DNA of 47,961 nucleotides from an uncultured Porphyromonadaceae bacterium (lineage in GTDB: Bacteria; Bacteroidota; Bacteroidia; Bacteroidales; Muribaculaceae). A program made the translations under genes and the position numbers. Positions 1 through 9,016 of the stretch are shown here, piece by piece. Position 1 is the stretch's first letter. The number at the start of each line of letters is the position of its first letter. Below the pieces are notes generated by a model. The model saw nothing but the letters and a program-made list of their open reading frames with translations, had not been told where the DNA came from and ran no database searches. The stretch covers positions 1 to 47,961 of the forward strand of contig CAMWLR010000012.1 of the NCBI GenBank assembly GCA_947175215.1, written 5' to 3'.

Positions 1-116
1 GCGAACAAATAACAATAGATAAATACTTTAATCGAATTTTGATGAGTTTTTTACTGACAATTGGATGTATAATAACGTGAGTTCGATATTAGAAATTCAA
101 CTCCAATAATAAAAAT

Positions 117-151
117 AATCAGCCACTTAGGATTAAACTAAGTGGCTGATT
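117..151 (-). terminator. Terminator after trpS
   Basis: A perfect 14-bp stem (117-130 with 138-151) encloses the 7-nt loop GATTAAA. It lies 42 bp beyond the trpS stop. Read on the minus strand the stem is followed by an A/T-rich tract with a run of five T. The plus-strand side is also T-rich, so it may act in both directions for a gene left of the window. Confidence 0.85.
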
Positions 152-193
152 TTCTTGGTGATGTCAGGTAATTCTTTCCGGGAAGTGTCAGGC

Positions 194-1285
194 TTATTTC
201 TTATCGCTGTAACGGCGTGCCTGCTCCTCGATAAGGTGCTGATCTTCAAAATAGTTAATCTTCATAGCAGCACGCACTTTGTCGAGAGTATCAGCTGCCT
301 CGAGACGGGCTTTGGCTGACCCGGCCTTGAGGATCTCATAGACTGCAGGGATATTCTGCTCCCACTTTTTACGGCGCTCACGTATCGGGGCGAGTGTCTC
401 CTCAAGCACGTTGATGAGAAATTTCTTGACCGTACCGTCGCCGAGACCGCCACGGGTGTAATGATCCTTGAGTTCCTGCAGATTATTGTATTCGGGCAGG
501 TAGCGCTCAAAATGCTCGTCGGTGCAGAACGCATCGAGATATATAAAAGGGCAGTTACCCTCGAGGTGACCCGGAGAGTCGACAGTCAGGTGCTCGGGGT
601 CGGTGTACATGCTCTTGACCTTTTTAGCCAACTCTTTGGGTGAGTCGCTCAGGTAGATGCAGTTGCCGAGCGACTTGCTCATCTTAGCCTTGCCGTCGGT
701 TCCCGGCAGACGCATACATGCGGCATTGTCGGGGAGGAGTATCTCAGGCTCGACAAGGGTGTCGCCATATATGTTGTTAAATCGGTTGACGATCTCGCGC
801 GTGAGCTCGATCATCGGGGCCTGGTCTTCACCCACGGGTACGATCGTGGCCTTAAATGCCGTGATGTCAGAGGCCTGGCTCACGGGATAGCAGAAGAATC
901 CCACGGGGATGCTCTGCTCAAAGTTGCGCATCTTTATCTCGGTCTTGACCGTCGGATTGCGCTGCACGCGCGAGACGGTGACGAGATTCATGTAATAAAA
1001 CGCCAACTCGGTCAGCTCGGGCACATGAGTTTGCACGAAAATCGTAGATTTCTCAGGGTCAAGGCCTACCGAGAGATAATCGAGGGCAACCTCTATTACA
1101 TTCTGGCGCACTTTCTCGGGATTGTCGGCATTGTCAGTCAGGGCCTGGGCATCGGCGATCATGATAAAGATCTTGTCAAATTCGCCCGAATCCTGCAACT
1201 CGACACGTCGTCTGAGCGAGCCGACAAAGTGTCCCAGGTGGAGACGCCCGGTAGGACGGTCTCCCGTAAGTATCACTTTTTCCAT
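194..1285 (-). CDS. trpS: Tryptophan--tRNA ligase
   Basis: Cytoplasmic class I aminoacyl-tRNA synthetase that activates tryptophan with ATP and charges tRNA-Trp. Counting from a TTG at 1294, the Rossmann-fold signature HLGH is at residues 19-22, the GEDQ segment at about 155-158, and the second ATP-binding signature KMSKS at 204-208. The length, about 363 residues, is normal for bacterial TrpS. I place the start at the ATG at 1285 rather than the in-frame TTG at 1294: three codons shorter, ATG, and the HLGH spacing is kept. A TAACTTTG -7 element sits just upstream and the gene ends at a strong hairpin, so it is probably monocistronic. It is divergent from fba. Confidence 0.97.
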   Translation of the reverse strand: MEKVILTGDRPTGRLHLGHFVGSLRRRVELQDSGEFDKIFIMIADAQALTDNADNPEKVRQNVIEVALDYLSVGLDPEKSTIFVQTHVPELTELAFYYMNLVTVSRVQRNPTVKTEIKMRNFEQSIPVGFFCYPVSQASDITAFKATIVPVGEDQAPMIELTREIVNRFNNIYGDTLVEPEILLPDNAACMRLPGTDGKAKMSKSLGNCIYLSDSPKELAKKVKSMYTDPEHLTVDSPGHLEGNCPFIYLDAFCTDEHFERYLPEYNNLQELKDHYTRGGLGDGTVKKFLINVLEETLAPIRERRKKWEQNIPAVYEILKAGSAKARLEAADTLDKVRAAMKINYFEDQHLIEEQARRYSDKK

Positions 1286-1306
1286 AAATTTCAATCTTTA
1301 AGGCCA

Positions 1307-1314
1307 CAAAGTTA
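1307..1314 (-). promoter_or_regulatory. trpS promoter, -7 element
   Basis: TAACTTTG on the minus strand matches the Bacteroidetes -7 consensus TAnnTTTG. It lies 21 bp before the trpS ATG, implying a very short leader. I see no convincing -33 TTTG. Confidence 0.5.
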
Positions 1315-1332
1315 CCCATTTTTTGATAATTA

Positions 1333-1367
1333 TTTAGAGACGGAATGAATAAAATTTAGTAATTTTG
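1333..1367 (+). promoter_or_regulatory. fba promoter
   Basis: TAATTTTG at 1360-1367 matches the -7 consensus TAnnTTTG. A weak TTTA lies 23 bp upstream at 1333-1336. The expected leader is about 35 nt, ending at the fba ATG at 1408. Confidence 0.5.
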
Positions 1368-1407
1368 CACCCAGAAACCCGAATACAATTAAACCGGTTT
1401 ATTTAAC

Positions 1408-2406
1408 ATGGTAAGCTACAAAGAATTAGGCCTGGTCAACACCCGTGAGATGTTTGCCAAGGCTATCAAAGGCGGATATGCTATCCCCGCTTTTAACTTC
1501 AACAACATGGAGCAGCTCCAGGCCATCATCAAGGCCGCTGCCGAGGAGAAATCTCCCGTAATCCTCCAGGTATCTAAGGGCGCCCGCAACTATGCCAACG
1601 CTACTCTGCTGCGTTACATGGCACAGGGTGCTGTCGAGTATGCCAAGGAGCTCGGCTGGGAGCATCCCCAGATCGTGCTTCACCTCGACCACGGTGACAG
1701 CTTCGAGCTCTGCAAGAGTTGTATTGACAATGGCTTCTCGTCAGTTATGATCGACGGCAGCCACCTCCCCTATGAGGAGAACGTCGCCCTGACCAAGAAA
1801 GTCGTTGACTACGCACATCAGTATGATGTAACCGTTGAGGGTGAGCTCGGCGTACTCGCCGGCGTTGAGGATGAGGTATCATCTGATCACCACACCTACA
1901 CTGACCCCGAGGAGGTTATCGACTTTGCTACCCGCACAGGCTGCGACTCACTGGCTATCTCAATCGGTACCAGCCACGGCGCATACAAGTTTACTCCCGA
2001 GCAGTGCACCCGCAATGCCGACGGCAAACTTATTCCTCCTCCTCTGGCATTCGACGTGCTTGACGCAGTTATGGAGAAACTCCCCGGATTCCCCATCGTG
2101 CTCCACGGTTCAAGCTCAGTTCCCCAGGAATATGTAGACATCATCAACGCCAACGGTGGCAAACTCCCCGATGCTATCGGTATCCCCGAAGAGGAGCTCC
2201 GCAAGGCTGCCAAGAGCGCTGTCTGCAAAATCAATATCGACTCAGACTCACGTCTTGCCATGACCGCAGCTGTACGCAAGGTCTTCAACGACAAACCCGG
2301 TGAGTTTGACCCCCGCAAATACCTCGGCCCGGCCCGCGACGAGATGGAGAAACTCTACAAGCACAAGATCGTCAACGTGCTTGGCTCAAACGGCAAGGCT
2401 GAATAA
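1408..2406 (+). CDS. fba: Class II fructose-bisphosphate aldolase
   Basis: Zinc-dependent aldolase of glycolysis and gluconeogenesis that interconverts fructose 1,6-bisphosphate with dihydroxyacetone phosphate and glyceraldehyde 3-phosphate. The 332-residue protein has the metal and catalytic segment HLDHGDS at 92-98 (Asp94 proton carrier, His95 metal ligand) and VEGELG at 143-148. Metal-ligand histidines are at 190 (SHG) and 233 (HGSSSV), and a phosphate-binding NIDSD segment is at 276-280. The length fits the class II family found in Bacteroidetes and some protists. It is flanked by its own promoter and a strong terminator, so it is a single-gene unit. It is a typical highly expressed gene with strongly biased codons. 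Confidence 0.96.
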   Translation: MVSYKELGLVNTREMFAKAIKGGYAIPAFNFNNMEQLQAIIKAAAEEKSPVILQVSKGARNYANATLLRYMAQGAVEYAKELGWEHPQIVLHLDHGDSFELCKSCIDNGFSSVMIDGSHLPYEENVALTKKVVDYAHQYDVTVEGELGVLAGVEDEVSSDHHTYTDPEEVIDFATRTGCDSLAISIGTSHGAYKFTPEQCTRNADGKLIPPPLAFDVLDAVMEKLPGFPIVLHGSSSVPQEYVDIINANGGKLPDAIGIPEEELRKAAKSAVCKINIDSDSRLAMTAAVRKVFNDKPGEFDPRKYLGPARDEMEKLYKHKIVNVLGSNGKAE

Positions 2407-2446
2407 TCAAGCCCTCCCCACGGGTTAATCCCCGTACTCACCTATA

Positions 2447-2486
2447 AACGGGTGCACCCCCGCCACGAGCGGTAGGTGCACCCGTT
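2447..2486 (+). terminator. Terminator after fba
   Basis: A perfect 12-bp GC-rich stem (2447-2458 with 2475-2486) and a 16-nt loop are followed by CTTTATCT, 41 bp beyond the fba stop. A smaller ACGGG/CCCGT hairpin lies just before it at about 2420-2435. Confidence 0.8.
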
Positions 2487-2721
2487 CTTTATCTCTGACT
2501 GCCGGCTCGCTCACCCCCCCTAAGGTCTACACACTTTAACTCATATCCACCTGTCATACATTACAGATAATAGAGGCCCGTCTGATTCTCTGCCCACTGC
2601 GCATTTTAAGGTTTATTACTTTAAGTATTCCGGGTGAAATGTGGATGAGGCTTGGAGGTTTGAGGAAAATGTCGTAATTTAGCGATTGAATTTTACAATA
2701 TTATTGATACTATAATTGAGT
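2487..2721. other. Intergenic region before holA
   Basis: I see no gene or RNA here. TAATTTAG at 2675-2682 is a one-mismatch version of the -7 consensus with TTG 20 bp upstream at 2652-2654. It is the best candidate promoter for the holA operon but is weak. Confidence 0.3.
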
Positions 2722-3777
2722 ATGGCAGAGACTATGACGGCAGATTCGGTCAGGCGCGCCCTCGCAAGAGGTGAGGCTGCGCCCGTTTATCTGCTGCATG
2801 GCGAGGAAGGTTTTTTCACTGATCTGATTTCCGGCGATATTGAGAAGCTAATTAGCGCAGAGGACCGTGATTTTGACCTGACAGTGTTGTATGCCCCTGA
2901 GACCGAGCCGGCAGCGGTGATCGAGGCTGCCCGTCGTTATCCGATGATGTCGCAACGCCAGGTGGTGATAGTCAGAGAGATACAAGAGGGTTTCAAGCCA
3001 CGCTTTGGCGCAGCCGCCTATCTTAATGCCCTTGCGCCATACGTGGCATCGCCGTCTCAGACCACGGTGCTGTGTCTCTGTTTCAGAGGTCAGGAGGCCA
3101 AGGGAGCGCAGTTTTTCAAAGCTCTGAAAGAGGGTGGTGGTGTCAACGTCCTGTCAAAGAAACTCGGCGAGGCGGCCATTGCATCTATGGTCGAGAAGCT
3201 GATCTCGGGTAACGGCCTGACGGTCGACCCCAAGGCGTTGGCGATGCTATGTGAATTTGTCGGCGCAGATCTGTCACGCCTTTACAATGAGGTAGATAAG
3301 TTAGTGGTTAGCCTCGGCCCGTCGGCCCGTATCACCCCCGAGGCAGTCGAGTGGAATATCGGTATATCTAAAGATTATAACAACTTTGAGTTTGTAACCG
3401 CGGTGGCACGACGTGATACCACCAAGGTCTTTAAGATATTGCGCCGGTTTGCCTCTGACCCCAAGAATAATCCCCCGCAGGTGCTGGTGGTCAACCTCTT
3501 TACCCTGTTCTCCAACCTGTTGGTGGCGCATTACTGCGCCGATAAGAGCGAGTATGCGCTGATGCGCGAGGTAGGGATGAGCCGTAATCAGTGTGCCGAT
3601 GTTCGCAACGCTCTCAAGTGGTGCGGACCGTGGCAGACTATCGAGATCATCTCGTTGCTACGTCAGTTTGACGGCGCGTCAAAGGGAAACGGTTCGCGCC
3701 AAGACCCGTTCGCACTGTTATACGACCTCTGTTTCCATATCCTCAACCCGCTGGGTGCCGCGGGGATTAAGCTCTGA
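2722..3777 (+). CDS. holA: DNA polymerase III subunit delta
   Basis: Clamp-loader subunit that opens the beta sliding clamp during replication. The 351-residue protein begins with the family-typical PVYLLHGEE segment, where the degenerate nucleotide-binding fold starts. A middle helical domain contains the SRLYNEVDKL segment and there is an all-helical C-terminal collar domain. No functional Walker A is expected in delta and none is seen. An upstream in-frame TTG at 2716 gives only two more residues, so the ATG at 2722 is preferred. It heads a tight plus-strand operon; the next gene starts 5 bp after its stop. Confidence rests on overall similarity to Bacteroidetes HolA rather than on catalytic residues. 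Confidence 0.88.
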   Translation: MAETMTADSVRRALARGEAAPVYLLHGEEGFFTDLISGDIEKLISAEDRDFDLTVLYAPETEPAAVIEAARRYPMMSQRQVVIVREIQEGFKPRFGAAAYLNALAPYVASPSQTTVLCLCFRGQEAKGAQFFKALKEGGGVNVLSKKLGEAAIASMVEKLISGNGLTVDPKALAMLCEFVGADLSRLYNEVDKLVVSLGPSARITPEAVEWNIGISKDYNNFEFVTAVARRDTTKVFKILRRFASDPKNNPPQVLVVNLFTLFSNLLVAHYCADKSEYALMREVGMSRNQCADVRNALKWCGPWQTIEIISLLRQFDGASKGNGSRQDPFALLYDLCFHILNPLGAAGIKL

Positions 3778-3782
3778 AAAAT

Positions 3783-5207
3783 ATGATGGAATTTGATAAA
3801 ATATTACGTAATATCGCTATAGTTACGACACTCTTCACAGCTGCCTCAGCCATGGGGCAGACAGTAGAGGAGGCCCGGCAATTGGCTGAGGACGGCAACA
3901 TCGCCGGGGCGATAACCATGCTGCGCAATGTCGTTGCCGAGAATCCCAAGAACAGTGAGGCTGCCGCCGAGTTGGGCGTCTTGCTCTATGACTCCGGAGA
4001 TGACGCTGAGGCCGAAGAGGTATTGCAGAAAGCCCGCAAGCAGGGAAACCGAGACGCGACTCTCGCGCTGGCTCGCATAGCGTTGGGTAGATATGATATA
4101 GACGAGGGGCGTGCGCTATTGGCTGCCTATCGCAAGACATTACGGTCAGGTAAGAAAGTCGTGGCCGAAGATCAGTCGGAGAATCTCGAAGACCAGTTTG
4201 ACCGTGCTGAGCGGATGCTTGACCGCGTGCAGAATATAGAGGTGATAGACTCGGTGGATGTCGATGTCGAGGATTTTTTCAGACATTACCCCTTGTCTTC
4301 CGCAGCCGGCAAACTTGTCGGCAGTGATGCACTTCCCGCCGGATTCCCCTCGGATGATCAGACCGTCGTACACGTCACAGGTAGCGGCAACCGTATGGTA
4401 TGGGCTGCCCAGGATAGCGAGGGTGTCAGCCGCCTCTACGGGTCATCGGCCCTGTTAGATAACGAGTGGGAAGCGCCCGAGGCGTTGGGTGACGAGTTGG
4501 GTGAGGGTGGCGATGCCGTTTACCCTTATATGATGCCTGACGGCGTGACCCTCTATTTTGCCAATGACGGAGAGAACTCGCTTGGCGGTTATGACATCTT
4601 CTTGACCCGTAAGGGAGATGACGGATACCTGCAACCGGCAAACGTGGGTATGCCGTTTAACTCACCTTACAACGATTATCTACTGGCTATTGACGAGTAC
4701 ACCGGCGCGGGGTGGTTTGTCACCGACCGTAACCGTCATCCCGGCAAAGTGACGATATATACATTTGTGCCACAGGAGTTGCGCGTGAATGTCGACATCG
4801 ACGATCCTCGCCTGACCTCGCTGGCGCGCCTTGACAATATCGCCCTGACCCGTAAGGAGGGTAAAGATTACTCAGACATCCTGCGGGCCGTCGAGGAGGG
4901 ACGCAATATGGGTGATGATGCGCCCAAGACACCGGACTTTACCCTCTCAGTACCCGGGTGCGGTGTGTATACCGCCCTTGATGATTTCAAGAGCCGGGCC
5001 GCCCGCGATGCTATGAAAGAATATTTGGTCAAGCAGAAGAAGTTAGATGGGATTATCAACCGCCTGGCCGATCTGCGCGAATCATATACCCGAGGCGACA
5101 GGTCGCAGAGAGAACTTATAAATACTCTCGAAACAGGGCTTGATGATGCGCGCGCCGAACTCAAGGCCCTCAGATCAAAGGTAATAAAGCTCGAAACAGG
5201 TAAATAA
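3783..5207 (+). CDS. Secreted TPR and PD40 (beta-propeller) protein
   Basis: Predicted exported protein of 474 residues. Residues 1-25 form a signal peptide with a likely cut after AMG. Residues 27-100 look like tetratricopeptide helices. Residues about 240-320 hold PD40/WD40-like beta strands, including an SxxYPYMMPDGVTLYFAND-type pattern and a second GGYDIF strand. The last 60 residues are charged and helical, probably coiled coil. Such TPR-PD40 proteins in Bacteroidetes often carry a C-terminal OmpA peptidoglycan-binding domain; none is present here. It sits 5 bp after holA and 6 bp before cstA, so it is cotranscribed with both, but this does not reveal a function. A second ATG directly follows the first. 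The exact role is unknown. Confidence 0.8.
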   Translation: MMEFDKILRNIAIVTTLFTAASAMGQTVEEARQLAEDGNIAGAITMLRNVVAENPKNSEAAAELGVLLYDSGDDAEAEEVLQKARKQGNRDATLALARIALGRYDIDEGRALLAAYRKTLRSGKKVVAEDQSENLEDQFDRAERMLDRVQNIEVIDSVDVDVEDFFRHYPLSSAAGKLVGSDALPAGFPSDDQTVVHVTGSGNRMVWAAQDSEGVSRLYGSSALLDNEWEAPEALGDELGEGGDAVYPYMMPDGVTLYFANDGENSLGGYDIFLTRKGDDGYLQPANVGMPFNSPYNDYLLAIDEYTGAGWFVTDRNRHPGKVTIYTFVPQELRVNVDIDDPRLTSLARLDNIALTRKEGKDYSDILRAVEEGRNMGDDAPKTPDFTLSVPGCGVYTALDDFKSRAARDAMKEYLVKQKKLDGIINRLADLRESYTRGDRSQRELINTLETGLDDARAELKALRSKVIKLETGK

Positions 5208-5213
5208 GTCAAC

Positions 5214-6674
5214 ATGACACTCTTTCTTATATCGTTAGCAATCCTCATCGGTGGATATTTCATATACGGAAAACTCGCCGAGAAGATCTTCGGCACAGAC
5301 CCTGACCGTCAGACACCGGCTGTGACCAATGCCGACGGGGTAGACTTTGTGGCCATGCCGACATGGAAGGTCTTTTTGATCCAATTTCTAAATATCGCCG
5401 GGATGGGACCGATCTTCGGCGCAATCATGGGGGTAATGTTCGGTCCGGCGGCGTTTCTTTGGATTGTGTTCGGGACAATCTTTGCCGGCGGTGTGCATGA
5501 CTTCATCGCAGCTATGATGTCGCTCCGCTCAGGCGGTATGTCGTTGCCCGAACTGGTCGGCCGCGAGCTTGGCCCTGTTGTCAAGCAGGTGATGCGTCTG
5601 GTGACACTCGTGCTGTTGGTGCTTGTCGGGGCCGTGTTTGTGCTGACACCGTCAGAGGTCGTGGCATCATTGACCCCCGACTGGTTTACGATGCGTCTGT
5701 GTGCCGGCATCATATTCATATATTATATATTGGCGACGATGTTGCCCATTGATAAGCTGATAGGGAAAATCTACCCGATCTTCGGGGCTGCACTCCTCTT
5801 TATGGGGCTCGGCCTGCTGGGCTACCTGCTCTTCGGCGGGGTGGAGATCCCCGACGGTATCGCCGACGGGCTGTATAATCGGCGTGCCGACGCAGACACG
5901 GGATTACGACCCTTATTCCCGATGCTCTGCATCTCTATCGCCTGCGGTGCAATCTCAGGTTTCCATGCCACCCAGTCGCCGATGATGGCCAAATGTCTCA
6001 AGAATGAGCGGTTGGCGCGCCCGGTATTCTATGGCGCTATGGTGACCGAGGGTGTGATAGCGTTGATATGGGCTGCTGCAGCGATAGCGTTTACCGGCGG
6101 ATATGACCAACTGGCCGGATATATGGCTCAGCCGGGACACTCGACCGGGACATTTGTGACCGATGTGGCATTTGAATGGCTCGGGATGGCCGGTGGACTG
6201 CTGGCCATCTTCGGAGTAGTGGCCGCGCCTATCTCGACCGGAGACACCGCCCTTCGCAGCGCGCGTCTGACTCTTAGCGAGATATTTAATCTGCCGCAGA
6301 AAAGAATCCGCAACCGCATCATCCTATGTCTGCCGCTCTTTATCGTGACGTTTGTCTTGATGCTCGTCGATTTTGAGGTGCTGTGGCGTTATTTCGCATG
6401 GACAAACCAGACGCTCGCCGTCTTTACCCTGTGGGCAGCTACGGTCTATCTGGCGCGCCATAATAAATACTATTGGATCACACTCGTGCCGGGCCTATTT
6501 ATGCAGTTCGTTACAGTGTCTTACATTCTGCTCGCACCACGTCCCGAAGGGTTCGGCCTCGATCATACACTCTCGTTCTGGACCGCAGGCTTGAGTTGTG
6601 CTGCCGCTCTCGGATGCTTCGGTTACTATCTGAGGGGATTGCGCAGTGTAGGTCTGCAAACCATAAACGACTGA
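5214..6674 (+). CDS. cstA: CstA-family carbon starvation protein (short form)
   Basis: Inner-membrane transporter of the CstA family, whose studied members take up pyruvate or peptides. The 486 residues form a string of hydrophobic segments, roughly twelve or more. The conserved early segment has QFLNIAGMGPIFGAI near residue 60, followed by GGVHDF, and a later conserved GFHATQSP is present. E. coli CstA is about 700 residues; this compact form is common in Bacteroidetes. It starts 6 bp after the TPR-PD40 gene and ends 1 bp before the PHP phosphatase. Pyruvate uptake would fit an organism that also encodes the oxoacid:ferredoxin oxidoreductase nearby, but the substrate is inference. Confidence 0.93.
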   Translation: MTLFLISLAILIGGYFIYGKLAEKIFGTDPDRQTPAVTNADGVDFVAMPTWKVFLIQFLNIAGMGPIFGAIMGVMFGPAAFLWIVFGTIFAGGVHDFIAAMMSLRSGGMSLPELVGRELGPVVKQVMRLVTLVLLVLVGAVFVLTPSEVVASLTPDWFTMRLCAGIIFIYYILATMLPIDKLIGKIYPIFGAALLFMGLGLLGYLLFGGVEIPDGIADGLYNRRADADTGLRPLFPMLCISIACGAISGFHATQSPMMAKCLKNERLARPVFYGAMVTEGVIALIWAAAAIAFTGGYDQLAGYMAQPGHSTGTFVTDVAFEWLGMAGGLLAIFGVVAAPISTGDTALRSARLTLSEIFNLPQKRIRNRIILCLPLFIVTFVLMLVDFEVLWRYFAWTNQTLAVFTLWAATVYLARHNKYYWITLVPGLFMQFVTVSYILLAPRPEGFGLDHTLSFWTAGLSCAAALGCFGYYLRGLRSVGLQTIND

Positions 6675-6675
6675 G

Positions 6676-7506
6676 ATGGATTTCCTTAAAGAACTCGGCG
6701 GCTCGCGCCGATATACATTCCACTCGCATACTGAATTTTGCGACGGACGGGCAACAATGGAGGCTTTTGCCCGTGAGGTGGTTGCGCGTGGCTTTACCCA
6801 TTACGGATTCACCCCGCACTCCCCCCTGCCGATCGTGTCGCCATGCAATATGAGACGCGAGGATGTGCCGCGCTATCTCGCCGAGATTGAGCGCATAAAA
6901 GCCGAATATGGCGACCGTTGCCGTTTTTATGCCGGTATGGAGGTCGACTATCTCGGCGAAGAGTTCGGCCCGAGCGACAGCTATATCCAATCGTTACCGC
7001 TCGATTACCTGATAGGGTCGGTGCACTTTATCCCTAATCAGAAAGGGCGGCTCATAGATGTCGACGGGCGGTTTGAGTCATTCCGTCGCAAGATGCACGA
7101 CTACTTTGACGATGACATCAGATATGTGTGCGAGACATTTTACGCTCAGTCGCATGCCATGCTTGAGGCCGGCGGTCTGGACATCATCGGACATTATGAC
7201 AAGATAGGGCTGAACGCCGCCTGTTATCAACCCGGAATAGAGGATGAGCCGTGGTACCGGGAGCTGGCAGATGATCTCACCCAGCATATAATTGAGTATA
7301 ATGCCGGCCATAATGACCGTCAGCTGACAGTCGAGATTAACACTAAAGCGTATGCCGATCACGACGGGCGGCTTTTCCCGCACAGACGCCACTGGCAACG
7401 CCTTATAGATGGTGGTGTACCCGTCATTGTCAACTCAGATGCCCACGTCCCGGCGTTGATTGACGCCTCGCGGACAATTCCCCTGTCGATTCTCTACAAC
7501 GATTGA
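6676..7506 (+). CDS. hisJ: PHP-family histidinol-phosphatase
   Basis: Metal-dependent phosphoesterase of the PHP superfamily, of the type that dephosphorylates L-histidinol phosphate in histidine synthesis. The 276 residues carry the PHP metal-binding motifs in order: HSH at 16-18, His48 in TPHSP, Glu89 in GMEVDYL, His117 in SVHFIP, a GHYDKIG histidine near 192, and NSDAH near the C terminus. Length and motifs match HisK/HisJ enzymes rather than the longer polymerase PHP domains. Only 1 bp separates it from cstA. No other histidine gene is in view, so the substrate is assigned from family resemblance. Confidence 0.87.
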   Translation: MDFLKELGGSRRYTFHSHTEFCDGRATMEAFAREVVARGFTHYGFTPHSPLPIVSPCNMRREDVPRYLAEIERIKAEYGDRCRFYAGMEVDYLGEEFGPSDSYIQSLPLDYLIGSVHFIPNQKGRLIDVDGRFESFRRKMHDYFDDDIRYVCETFYAQSHAMLEAGGLDIIGHYDKIGLNAACYQPGIEDEPWYRELADDLTQHIIEYNAGHNDRQLTVEINTKAYADHDGRLFPHRRHWQRLIDGGVPVIVNSDAHVPALIDASRTIPLSILYND

Positions 7507-7561
7507 TAAGATACGCCATAAGCCGCACGGCGTGTGTGCCCTCTTTATGTCTATCGGTCAA

Positions 7562-7612
7562 AATATTACAGCACCTGAAGTCTCGTGACAAGACCTCAGG
7601 TGCCGTAATATT
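7562..7612. terminator. Bidirectional terminator between hisJ and the kor operon
   Basis: Long hairpin: 8 bp (7562-7569 with 7605-7612), one A/C mismatch, then 8 bp (7571-7578 with 7596-7603) plus a short inner stem. It lies between converging operons and is followed by a T-rich stretch on the minus strand. Confidence 0.7.
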
Positions 7613-7653
7613 GCAGGGAGATATGAAGTCGTGAGACTTAGAGAAAGTGGCGA

Positions 7654-8193
7654 CTACTGTTTAACCAGATCCATGCCCTTGCGGATTGCGGCCTCGTTGG
7701 CGGGGATCAGATGATGATGACGCTCGGGCAGAGCTTTCTTGAGGCCTCTGACAACGGCCTCGACAGGTACATCGGGACGCATCTTGAGGAGCGCGCCGAG
7801 CAGGATCATGTTATAGCTCTTGGCCTGACCCATCTCGATGGTTGCCTCCATAGCATCAACCGGTACGATAGTGATGTCGGTGCGGGTGGGGGCGTGGTGA
7901 ATACCGTAGGGGTCATAAATGAGTACTCCACCGGGTTTTACCTTGCTCTCAAATTTGTCGAGACTCTGCTGGTTGAGTATGACGGCGGTGTCATAAGTGT
8001 CGAGCACGGGTGATGAGATCTCTTCGTCGCTGAGGATCACGGTGACATTGGCTGTGCCGCCGCGCTGCTCGGGGCCGTATGAGGGCATCCATGTAACCTC
8101 GAGGTCATTTTCGAGGGCGGCATACGCGAGGATCTTACCCATCGACAGAACGCCCTGTCCGCCGAATCCGGCAATGATAATTTCGTCTTTCAT
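7654..8193 (-). CDS. korC: 2-oxoacid:ferredoxin oxidoreductase, gamma subunit
   Basis: Gamma subunit of an anaerobic 2-oxoacid:ferredoxin oxidoreductase. The complex decarboxylates a 2-oxoacid to an acyl-CoA and passes electrons to ferredoxin. The 179 residues contain the family-typical GFGGQGV at 9-15 and the PSYGPEQRGG segment. It is the last gene of a four-gene operon, 19 bp after the beta subunit, and is followed by a large hairpin. Bacteroidetes copies of this operon are annotated either as 2-oxoglutarate (Kor) or branched-chain 2-oxoacid (Vor) enzymes. The sequence alone does not decide which. Confidence 0.9.
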   Translation of the reverse strand: MKDEIIIAGFGGQGVLSMGKILAYAALENDLEVTWMPSYGPEQRGGTANVTVILSDEEISSPVLDTYDTAVILNQQSLDKFESKVKPGGVLIYDPYGIHHAPTRTDITIVPVDAMEATIEMGQAKSYNMILLGALLKMRPDVPVEAVVRGLKKALPERHHHLIPANEAAIRKGMDLVKQ

Positions 8194-8212
8194 CGGGAAA
8201 TGTATATGAGGT

Positions 8213-9016
8213 TCATGATTTCTTTACTTCGACGGTCTTCTCTTCGAGGCCGGCTGAGGTGTCCTTGATGTCGCCCAAGGGGTAGTTGGCAAACATATTC
8301 TCCTCCATCCACTTGTTGGCTTTTTCGGGGGTCATCTTCCAACCTGATGAACAGGTAGAGACGACCTCGACAAACGATGTGCCTTTCTTTGCGATGGCGT
8401 TGAGGAATGCCTTTTTGATAGCAGCCTTGGCCTTACGGACGGCCTGTACGGTGTGCACAGCCTGACGGGTCACGTAGCAGGTGCCGTCGAGCAGAGCCAC
8501 GACATTTGACACCTTGAGAGGAAAACCGTTGAGGTCTGTACGACGCCCATAGGGTGATGTCGCGGTCTTTGCGCCCAGAATGGTGCAGGGAGACATCTGT
8601 CCGCCGGTCATGCCGTAGATACCGTTGTTGATGAGGATCATCACGATATTTTCGCCGCGTGTGCAGGCGTGGATTGTCTCGGCCGTACCGATTGCGGCGA
8701 GGTCACCGTCACCCTGGTAGGTGAAGACCACGTTCTGAGGGTTGAGACGCGATGCGGCGGTAGCCAAGGCCGGGGCACGACCGTGGGCGGCCTCGATCCA
8801 GTCACAGTCGATGTAGTTGTATGCAAACACCGAGCATCCGACGGGGGCGATGCCGATAGCCTTATCCTCAAGGCCGAGTTCGTCGATTACCTCAGCCACG
8901 AGTTTGTGCACGACACCGTGCGAGCAACCGGGGCAATAGTGCATATAGTTGTCGTCTATCAGCCTTGGTCGGCTGTAAACTTTGTTTTCGGGACGTATGA
9001 TTTCCTCGCGTGTCAT
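8213..9016 (-). CDS. korB: 2-oxoacid:ferredoxin oxidoreductase, beta subunit (TPP-binding)
   Basis: Thiamine-diphosphate-binding subunit of the oxoacid:ferredoxin oxidoreductase. The 267 residues have CPGC at 28-31 near the N terminus and a TPP/Mg site: GDGD at 102-105, then NN at 130-131, and YGMTGGQ. Its ATG overlaps the stop of the alpha gene in an ATGA arrangement, which implies translational coupling and equal stoichiometry. The short length without its own ferredoxin domain agrees with a separate small ferredoxin subunit in the same operon. The substrate (2-oxoglutarate or branched-chain oxoacid) is not settled. Confidence 0.93.
   Translation of the reverse strand: MTREEIIRPENKVYSRPRLIDDNYMHYCPGCSHGVVHKLVAEVIDELGLEDKAIGIAPVGCSVFAYNYIDCDWIEAAHGRAPALATAASRLNPQNVVFTYQGDGDLAAIGTAETIHACTRGENIVMILINNGIYGMTGGQMSPCTILGAKTATSPYGRRTDLNGFPLKVSNVVALLDGTCYVTRQAVHTVQAVRKAKAAIKKAFLNAIAKKGTSFVEVVSTCSSGWKMTPEKANKWMEENMFANYPLGDIKDTSAGLEEKTVEVKKS

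Noticed and set aside
3-80. Short open frame at the left edge (25 codons, plus strand)
   Set aside because: It could be the 3' end of a gene left of the window, and the hairpin at 117-151 could end it, but it is too short and A/T-rich to support a call.
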